Source: an uncultured Oscillibacter sp.
GTDB lineage: Bacteria; Bacillota; Clostridia; Oscillospirales; Oscillospiraceae
Direction of reading: 5' to 3'
Length of the DNA: 6,108 nt
Assembly: GCA_905233795.1 (NCBI GenBank)
Contig: CAJOFP010000195.1
Location: 1 to 6,108 of the forward strand
Shown: piece after piece, positions 1 through 5,023 of the stretch
Numbering within the stretch: the stretch's first letter is position 1
Layout: each line of letters starts with the position of its first letter
Notes under the pieces: model-generated
What the model saw: only the letters and a program-made list of their open reading frames with translations
Databases searched by the model: none
Told to the model about the DNA's origin: nothing
Made by a program: the position numbers and the translations under genes

Positions 1-573
1 TCCCCGCATAGCGATAATATTCCCGTTCGGGATTCCCATAGATTCGCAAATAGCAAGTCCATCATGCGTGGGCAATATCCGGGGATATAATCGAATCAAA
101 TCCAGATTTTTAAACTCGCTGAAAATACGCAATTCTTTCGCGCCGATTGTCAATAAAATGCGCTCATTTCGCGTATTTTCAGACAAATATCGCGCCGCTT
201 CACGCGTATTCGAGACCATTTCTATAAAATCCCGATATTTTATTATAATATCACTCTCATCCAGAACCGCCGGACGCGATAAACGCCGGTAAATTACTCC
301 CGTTTCCGCGCACGCCGCCCGTATATTCCGTGTCGCTTCCGCCGCATATGGGTGCGTCGCGTCTACACAAATCAACGCGTTTTCCCGCAATAACGCCGCC
401 ATTTCCGCACAATTCCGCCGCCCGACGTATACTTCTATCCCGGATTTCTCCCCTTGCGCTTCCCGTCCATATTCCGTCGCCACGCTGACCGCTACCGGGA
501 TTCCCAAGTCCGACAATAAATACGACAGTTTCCGCCCCTCAGTTGTCCCGCTAAAAATGAAAATTTTTTTCAT
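1..573 (-). CDS. cobK: Precorrin-6A reductase CobK/CbiJ, 3'-truncated by window edge
   Basis: The NAD(P)H-dependent enzyme reduces precorrin-6A (or the cobalt form in the anaerobic route) in the corrin ring of cobalamin; it is cytoplasmic. Reading leftwards from the ATG at 573-571 gives 191 codons with no stop before the edge. Family signatures seen by eye are GTTEGR (residues 9-14, nucleotide-binding loop), VSVATEYG (29-36), DATHPYA (71-77), a YRRLSRP stretch (95-101), LTIGAKEL (141-148), LYPRILPT (162-169) and NIIAMRG (185-191). The family usually reads MQG in the last motif, so R190 is a small deviation. Family members are about 250 residues, so roughly 60 C-terminal residues are missing. 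The start is fixed by the conserved MKKIFIFSGTTEG beginning and by an AGGGAGA ribosome binding site. The nearest upstream gene on the same strand ends at 741. Whether other cobalamin genes follow to the left cannot be seen. Identification is confident; the choice between CobK and CbiJ naming is not resolvable. Confidence 0.93.
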   Translation of the reverse strand, partial: MKKIFIFSGTTEGRKLSYLLSDLGIPVAVSVATEYGREAQGEKSGIEVYVGRRNCAEMAALLRENALICVDATHPYAAEATRNIRAACAETGVIYRRLSRPAVLDESDIIIKYRDFIEMVSNTREAARYLSENTRNERILLTIGAKELRIFSEFKNLDLIRLYPRILPTHDGLAICESMGIPNGNIIAMRG

Positions 574-582
574 AAAAAATAA

Positions 583-589
583 TCTCCCT
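583..589 (-). promoter_or_regulatory. Ribosome binding site of cobK
   Basis: On the minus strand the bases read AGGGAGA, with GGAG ending ten bases before the ATG at 573. This is a good Shine-Dalgarno match and supports the chosen start. The spacer is A/T only. The stronger signal here contrasts with the lack of any such site before the two downstream pieces of the large gene. Confidence 0.75.
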
Positions 590-602
590 AAATCCCTTTT
601 AC

Positions 603-645
603 TTATTATTTAATAAATATTTAATAAATATTTATTAAATAATAA
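603..645. repeat. 43-bp perfect A/T-only palindrome upstream of cobK
   Basis: Bases 603-623 (starting TTATTATTTAATAAATATTT) are the exact reverse complement of 625-645, with only A624 between them. The arms are therefore 21 bp, perfect and without a single G or C. Within it, TTTAATAAATA occurs twice in tandem. It sits 30 bp upstream of the cobK start, inside the probable 5' leader or promoter. It could extrude as a cruciform, form a weak RNA hairpin, or serve as a binding site for a dimeric AT-specific regulator. No clear -35/-10 pair was found around it. The symmetry is seen directly; the function is unknown. Confidence 0.85.
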
Positions 646-670
646 TAAATCTTTTCGCTCATTGGCACAT

Positions 671-731
671 GAAAGAGCCCGGATCAAATTGATGAAATGA
701 TAAAATTCCGTCAACTCGATCCGGGTCTTTC
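671..731 (-). terminator. Long hairpin after the small ORF, possible terminator
   Basis: GAAAGAGCCCGGATC (671-685) pairs with GATCCGGGTCTTTC (718-731), giving 14 pairs with one bulged G at 676. An inner helix TTGATG/CGTCAA extends it, leaving a loop of about 16 bases. On the minus strand the stem begins nine bases after the TAA of the 41-codon ORF, where a terminator would be expected. No T-tract follows directly in either direction, so an intrinsic terminator is not certain. An mRNA-stabilising hairpin or a dispersed palindromic element are alternatives. Confidence 0.5.
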
Positions 732-740
732 GGATTGCGT

Positions 741-866
741 TTAGATTTTATTTTTTGTGTCTTTGCTGATGTCTTTTGTCTTAGTGGGAGCCATTCCGCC
801 GCTCGATCTGGGGGACTTCGTCTCGCCTTTATTGGCGTTGGCCTTTTCTTTCTTTTGATCGCTCAT
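741..866 (-). CDS. Small lysine-rich hydrophilic protein, 41 aa, unknown function
   Basis: An ATG at 866-864 opens 41 codons ending in TAA at 743-741. The product starts MSDQKKEKANANKGE and ends KDISKDTKNKI. It is rich in Lys, Ser, Asp and Asn, has no Cys, no Trp and almost no large hydrophobic residues, and is probably disordered and cytoplasmic. GGTGA at 877-873 lies six bases before the ATG, a fair ribosome binding site; an in-frame ATG at 872 is too close to it to be preferred. The codons differ from the neighbours: alanine is mostly GCC and lysine AAG is frequent, while the flanking genes favour GCG. It has its own flanking hairpins and possibly its own promoter. I do not recognise a family. 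The length is short enough for chance, but the start signal, codon bias and hairpins favour a real gene. Confidence 0.55.
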   Translation of the reverse strand: MSDQKKEKANANKGETKSPRSSGGMAPTKTKDISKDTKNKI

Positions 867-896
867 ATTCATTCACCCGCTTTTTTAATTTATATC

Positions 897-946
897 AACG
901 CGCCCTGTATTATATAAATATTTATATTATATTACAGGGCGGCGTT
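897..946 (-). terminator. Hairpin downstream of the large surface-protein gene
   Basis: CGCCCTGTA (901-909) pairs exactly with TACAGGGCG (933-941); AACG (897-900) and CGTT (943-946) add four pairs across a bulged G942. The AT-only loop contains its own perfect 16-bp palindrome (912-927, ATATAAATATTTATAT). It begins about 20 bases past the TGA of the large gene, so it fits an end-of-transcript structure. There is no run of T after the stem on the minus strand, only ATATAAATTAAAAAA, so terminator strength is doubtful. Confidence 0.6.
909..937 (-). promoter_or_regulatory. Weak candidate promoter for the small ORF
   Basis: On the minus strand a perfect TATAAT (914-909) lies 17 bases downstream of CTGTAA (937-932), which matches three of six positions of TTGACA. 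It would give a leader of about 35 bases before the ATG at 866. It overlaps the AT-rich arm of the preceding hairpin, so the TATAAT may be chance in a sequence of this composition. Confidence 0.25.
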
Positions 947-965
947 ATAGATTATAATAGATTGA

Positions 966-1967
966 TCACCACTGGGGATCGTCGTAAGGCGTGGAGGCGA
1001 AACCGCGCGTCCGCAAATCGCTGATTATTTTATCCAATTCGACGCGGAAAAAGTTTTTGAAGAAGTCCATATCGCCAAAAAGTTTGACCGCTGTGGGGCT
1101 GATCGCGTAATATGCGCGTATAAAAAGCCGTCCATACCATGTTTCGGCAAGCGTCTCATCGCGGAAACGACGTAACGTCCAAACTTCAGGGCAGTCATAA
1201 GAACCATATACGGACGTGGCGATATAACAACCATGTGGAGAACCGGAAGATTTAGGCGTCGGCGTCGCCGTACCCGGAACGGGCGTGGGCGTACCTGAAA
1301 CCGGCGTAGGCGACGGCGTACCCGGAACAGGCGTGGGCGTCGTTTCCGCGTCCTGTACGGTAACACGCGCCTCAATCGGGATTTGCAGGGATTCAGGGAT
1401 CAAGTCTCTCCAATCCTCCCGGCTTCCCCATTCGGAATCGCTGTCGAATTTTAACATTTCCCGATTGGGAACCAGAATACCGTGTATGACAGTTGTCCCG
1501 GCGGATACGCCGTAAACGCCGTTGGAATAGTCAATCTCGACGATATTTCCGTTATCGCTGGAAAGCCATTCCGCCACAAGACCGTTTACGCCCTGTATAA
1601 CGGGCTGTACCTGTACCAGTTCGCCGGTCGGAATCGTGAAATTAAAATCCGTGTCGCCGCCTTGAGATTGGGATTGATACGCGCTTAAAATCTCAATCGC
1701 TTCCGCGTCAAACTGTCTGGAAAGCGTCTGACCGTCCCGGAAAATTTCATTTTCGCTATTATTTTCAAGAACCGCGCTGACAGTCGCGTTTATTATGCCC
1801 ATGCCGCTGTTATCAATATGCCATATTTCATCGGGAATTTCCAGAGCGATTATGATTTTTGTCTGTTCCCCGGCGTTTAAAGCGGGCATTTCGACGCTTC
1901 CAAGCGCGCTTTCATCCGTCTTGACAGTAAATAACACGTTTTCAGACGGCATATTGCCTATATTCAT
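966..1967 (-). CDS. C-terminal piece of large surface protein: CARDB-like, Big_2-like, Pro/Thr linker, CFI-box C-terminus
   Basis: The 333 codons begin at an ATG (1967) whose A and T overlap the preceding TAA, but no ribosome binding site precedes it. The frame is open upstream to 2063, and the codons from 2000 (NPGTRIYSADI) continue naturally into MNIGN, so this is probably not a true start. Residues 1-70 resemble a CARDB-type domain that begins in the upstream piece. Residues 118-165 look like a Big_2 Ig fold (AEWLSSDNGNIVEI, then VYGVSAGTTVIHGI). Residues 209-239 are a Pro/Thr linker with a 16-residue repeat. Residues 246-333 match my memory of the CFI-box C-terminal domain in its Clostridia form: CYIATSVYGSYDCPEV, then LRRFRD, WYGRLFIRAYYAISPT and a closing TPYDD. 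That domain is of unknown function and normally ends the protein, as here. The TGA (968-966) is followed by a hairpin. Confidence 0.8.
   Translation of the reverse strand: MNIGNMPSENVLFTVKTDESALGSVEMPALNAGEQTKIIIALEIPDEIWHIDNSGMGIINATVSAVLENNSENEIFRDGQTLSRQFDAEAIEILSAYQSQSQGGDTDFNFTIPTGELVQVQPVIQGVNGLVAEWLSSDNGNIVEIDYSNGVYGVSAGTTVIHGILVPNREMLKFDSDSEWGSREDWRDLIPESLQIPIEARVTVQDAETTPTPVPGTPSPTPVSGTPTPVPGTATPTPKSSGSPHGCYIATSVYGSYDCPEVWTLRRFRDETLAETWYGRLFIRAYYAISPTAVKLFGDMDFFKNFFRVELDKIISDLRTRGFASTPYDDPQW
1255..1340 (-). repeat. Two 38-bp direct repeats encoding the Pro/Thr linker
   Basis: Bases 1255-1292 and 1303-1340 match at 34 of 38 positions with an offset of 48 bp, so 16 codons. On the minus strand each unit encodes TPTPVPGT followed by another TP-rich half. 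This is a low-complexity stalk separating the Ig-like part from the CFI-box. The in-frame repeat could expand or contract by slippage without breaking the frame. Confidence 0.75.
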
Positions 1968-4915
1968 TATATCCGCGCTATAAATCCGCGTACCGGGATT
2001 GATGCGCCGTTTTGAATATCCAAAAGCGCTTCTTTTTTCAAATCTATATCCGCAGTCGCGCCGTCATATTCCGCTGTAATCGCTATATTTTCCGCGTCCG
2101 GCGTTTCCATATGCGCCGTTACGCTGACGGACACGCCGCCCGGAATAAATTTATCATAAACCGCTTCCCCGGCGTCTTCGCCGTTGATATAAAATTTCAC
2201 GGCGACGCCGTTTTCATCAACGGGCAAAGTCTCCAATCCGGTATTTTTTAACACAGCGCTAACGGCGATTATATCACCCGTTTTCGCGTAAAGATTGTCT
2301 ACAGAGATAATATTATCCAGCTCAATATGACTGAACGGCGTATGCGTCACTTGAATCATGCTGTTTTTTACTACATTTTCGCCGTCGGATTCTTTTGATC
2401 TCTCTAAGATTTCCTGTTTACCGGCGACCGTAAAAATTTTGCCGTCATACGCAATCGCGCCAAGACCCGTATAAAATACATTTTCACCGCCGTCCGTCAA
2501 AGCAATCGGCGCGGACCACGCCGCTTCTTCCGGTTTTCCGTCGTCTGGATTTTCTTCTTCGTTTATATCTATATCCGGTTCATCCGTCGCGTTGAGAACC
2601 GCCGCGTAAATTTCACAGCCGTCCTGATTGTCAGACGCGCTCCAAAGCAGATAAATACGCCCGTCGGGATCGACAAACGCGTCAAAATCCGTCAGACTGC
2701 CGCAATCGGCCGCAATATCCGCGCTTATATCTTCCGTCACAGCCGGAATAATCGCGCTTCCTTTACTGTCGGGCGCGTCCAGCGTCACTTCGGGCTTTGT
2801 CACGCGTAAAATATAATATTCGTTGTCTCCGTTCGTGACTTTTTCATAAAATTCATTGCGTATAAAATAGCTGATATTGAGATAACGAATCGCGCCGCGT
2901 TCGCTGTCTTGGCTCTTTTCGCCGTAAAACAAATAGGTATTGTTTTCGGAACGGGCGAATTGAGGCAGGGTATAACTTCCGCTTTCCGGCGTAACGCGGA
3001 TAATATGGGAGAAGCTGTTCTCAGAGAAATTATAGATTTGTAAAAATACGTCTCTGTCGTCTGAAGTATTTAACAGACCGTCCCAGTCCACTGTATAGGC
3101 ATACAAAGCAAGTCCGTTATAGCCAATCGCGCCGCTGTCGATTACGCGGGGCGTCTCGCCGCTGGAATCGTCAAGACGCGTGTCAAGACTGCGTTGACCG
3201 TACCAGTTGATTTTATAAGATTCCAGATAATCCTGTAATTCCTGTTCGTATTCTTCAGGGGTCTGGTTTTCTTCGGGCGGGAATAAACTTTTCCAATAAT
3301 CCCCAATATCTTGCAATTCCTGTTCGGAGTAATCGTCGCCGGTATTGCGCCACACGCCGGTTTTGCCGTCTTGATTATATTGATAAAACAGATAAGCAAT
3401 GGAAGAATAAGCGGCGCCAAGATCGGTCAAAGCGTCCAAATCGACAAATTCGGTTTTAGAATAATATAAAATTACGCGTCCCGTCTCGGGATCAAAAGCG
3501 GCTTTCGGCATGAGATCGGCGGAGAAATCCTCATCCGTCGTATGGGTCAGCGTTTCGACTTCGCCGAATGCGCGGCTTGAAATATCAAAAAACGCGGCCT
3601 GAATATTCATCGCTTGGAGCATATCTTCCAATGTCGCGTCGTCGGGCAGGGGCTGATCGGCGGAGGACCACGCGACTAAAATCTGACCGTTGCCCAAATC
3701 CTGCGCCGTGGGATATTCGTCCGGCGTGCCGTCATCCAGAATGATTTCCGGCTCGGACCATGTGCGCTCAGACGCGTTATAAATCGAATAATACGCGGCG
3801 CGTTTATTGATATTCTCCCGATTTTCGCCGCCGTCGTCTATATAAATCATGAGTAAATCGCCGTTATTCTCAATCGGCAATAGATTGATATATAAATTAT
3901 CGTTCACGCCGGAACGTAATTCCGTTTCCTCACTGCCTTCCGCGTTCATCAAGACGGCTTGATTATCATCGCCGCGCCACGCGCTTCTATAATCCAGATA
4001 ATCACGGGAGGACGGGCGGGCGTCTTTCAGACTTGTCGTCTCGGCGCCGGACAGAGATTGCGACATTACATCCTGAAGCGCGGCATTCAAAGTAGGCTCT
4101 ATCTCGAAATCAAATCGTATATGATCATTTGTTCCCGGCGTGTTAAATAATTTGATTGTCTGTATATTTAAATCTTTTCCCGCCGCCGCGCTTGCCGCCG
4201 CGTTGAAAGGCGTCTGGAATTTATAAATCGTGAACCCCGCCGCCTCGAAAATCCAGAAAATATCATACGTCAAGTCGCCGTAAGCGTCAATTCCGCCGCT
4301 TCGGAATTTAAATTCCGTATCAAATTTAAAATGCGCGTCGCATTTGACGTTTATAATCCACGCGCCGACGCCAAGTCCGACGGTAATTGCCGGGTCTAAG
4401 AAAATATAACCCTCCCGGCGCAGGTAACTGCTGGTTGTCGGCTTATTGGCAAATAAACTAAAATCTTCACTTGTAAACGGCTGCGCGCCTTCTTCGTGGA
4501 AGCGTTCGGGATAGTCCATATACATGTGATAGACGCCCGCGAATTTTCCGTCTGTGCCGAGATCGATTAAAATATTAATGCCGACCGGCGTGGCGATGGT
4601 AATCGTGGAATATACGTCCCAATCGACTTTGAAATAAAATACTAAATCCTCAAAATAATTTCCGCGATTCTGATCCGTATAGCGCTGTGAAATCCGGAGA
4701 CGGAATCCGATTTCCGGCGTAACGGAGCAACTGAACGATCCGCTTGCCTGAAACGCGCCGGCGGACGCGGCGTCGCCGATGTTACTGCTGTTTTGAATAT
4801 CGTCCAAAGTATTTTTTAATTGTTCGTCGCCCTTGGCGCCTTCGCCGCCGAACTCGCCGCTTGAGGAGAAAGTCTGTTTCCATCCGAATGTGTAATCCGT
4901 CTGCATCCAGCTCAA
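1967..4915 (-). CDS. Central piece of large surface protein: beta domain, propeller-like region, CARDB domain
   Basis: The nominal start is TTG at 4915 (982 codons), but no ribosome binding site or signal peptide precedes it. The frame stays open and protein-like up to 5020 (including GNPLGDFELGAIPGF), so it probably continues the upstream piece. Residues 55-235 form an aromatic, strand-rich domain I do not recognise. Residues 240-335 are a linker region. Residues 335-832 carry irregular propeller-like blades: WSEP (386) and WSAP (800), AWSSAD (415) and LWSASD (757), recurring D-G-x-I-x-L stretches and strands such as YSIYN (376-380) and LQIYN (625-629). An acidic helical insertion interrupts them at about 516-575. 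Residues 864-958 fit a CARDB-type beta-sandwich with VLKNTG (888-893), often found in bacterial exported proteins. Few cysteines and no membrane span are seen. Sialidase, protease or ligand-binding roles are all possible; no catalytic set is visible. The frame ends at TAA 1969-1967 just after leaving protein-like sequence near 2000. Confidence 0.8.
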   Translation of the reverse strand: MSWMQTDYTFGWKQTFSSSGEFGGEGAKGDEQLKNTLDDIQNSSNIGDAASAGAFQASGSFSCSVTPEIGFRLRISQRYTDQNRGNYFEDLVFYFKVDWDVYSTITIATPVGINILIDLGTDGKFAGVYHMYMDYPERFHEEGAQPFTSEDFSLFANKPTTSSYLRREGYIFLDPAITVGLGVGAWIINVKCDAHFKFDTEFKFRSGGIDAYGDLTYDIFWIFEAAGFTIYKFQTPFNAAASAAAGKDLNIQTIKLFNTPGTNDHIRFDFEIEPTLNAALQDVMSQSLSGAETTSLKDARPSSRDYLDYRSAWRGDDNQAVLMNAEGSEETELRSGVNDNLYINLLPIENNGDLLMIYIDDGGENRENINKRAAYYSIYNASERTWSEPEIILDDGTPDEYPTAQDLGNGQILVAWSSADQPLPDDATLEDMLQAMNIQAAFFDISSRAFGEVETLTHTTDEDFSADLMPKAAFDPETGRVILYYSKTEFVDLDALTDLGAAYSSIAYLFYQYNQDGKTGVWRNTGDDYSEQELQDIGDYWKSLFPPEENQTPEEYEQELQDYLESYKINWYGQRSLDTRLDDSSGETPRVIDSGAIGYNGLALYAYTVDWDGLLNTSDDRDVFLQIYNFSENSFSHIIRVTPESGSYTLPQFARSENNTYLFYGEKSQDSERGAIRYLNISYFIRNEFYEKVTNGDNEYYILRVTKPEVTLDAPDSKGSAIIPAVTEDISADIAADCGSLTDFDAFVDPDGRIYLLWSASDNQDGCEIYAAVLNATDEPDIDINEEENPDDGKPEEAAWSAPIALTDGGENVFYTGLGAIAYDGKIFTVAGKQEILERSKESDGENVVKNSMIQVTHTPFSHIELDNIISVDNLYAKTGDIIAVSAVLKNTGLETLPVDENGVAVKFYINGEDAGEAVYDKFIPGGVSVSVTAHMETPDAENIAITAEYDGATADIDLKKEALLDIQNGASIPVRGFIARI
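1998..2006 (-). other. Frame junction 2 (-1 relative to the central frame)
   Basis: The central frame reads DIQNGAS up to 2000, then an unconvincing tail (IPVRGFIARI) before its TAA. The next frame reads INPGTRIYSADIMNIGNMP across the same bases and continues a CARDB-like domain. Joining DIQNGA to INPGTRIY needs one base restored around 2000-2003. An A6 run at 2033-2038 lies just upstream, but slipping there would replace about eleven good residues with a basic, unlikely stretch. Confidence 0.65.
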
Positions 4916-5008
4916 ATCATAATTTTCAACCGGTTTATAAGAATTAGAATTTGCGCTGAAACCGGGAATCGCGCCAAGTTCAAAATCGCCCAGCGGATTG
5001 CCTATAAT

Positions 5009-5023
5009 ATCAATCCAGCGTCA
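5009..5023 (-). other. Frame junction 1 (+1 relative to the upstream frame)
   Basis: The upstream frame ends AAELTLD-TGA at 5012-5010. The downstream frame is closed by TGA at 5023-5021 and open from 5020, so the two open frames share only about ten bases. Skipping T5012 gives ELTLD followed by DIIGNPLGDFELG without a break. No ribosome binding site or ATG occurs in the 105 bases before the nominal TTG start of the central piece. Confidence 0.7.

Noticed and set aside
68..292. Plus-strand open frame of 74 codons
   Set aside because: It lies wholly antisense to cobK, whose conserved motifs cover the same bases; no ribosome binding site or recognisable product.
735..917. Plus-strand open frame with a hydrophobic stretch
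   Set aside because: It is antisense to the lysine-rich small ORF; its hydrophobicity follows from reading Lys/Asn codons in reverse, and it runs into the hairpin at 897-946.
574..965. Cobalamin riboswitch ahead of cobK
   Set aside because: A search by eye for the B12-box and GCCACTG-type elements on the minus strand found no convincing set; the spacer is filled by the palindrome, hairpins and small ORF.
1025..1375. Minus-strand frame rich in Arg and Pro
   Set aside because: It is an alternative-frame reading of the Pro/Thr linker and CFI-box coding sequence; the Arg-rich repeats are a product of the repeat DNA.
2033..2038. Programmed -1 frameshifting at the A6 run
   Set aside because: The zero-frame reading TTG-AAA-AAA-GAA is not the standard A-AAA-AAG heptamer, no stimulatory stem was evident, and slipping here would yield an unlikely basic stretch instead of the natural EALLDIQNGA.
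3142..3420. Minus-strand 92-codon frame inside the central gene
   Set aside because: It overlaps well-patterned coding sequence in another frame and has no start signal.
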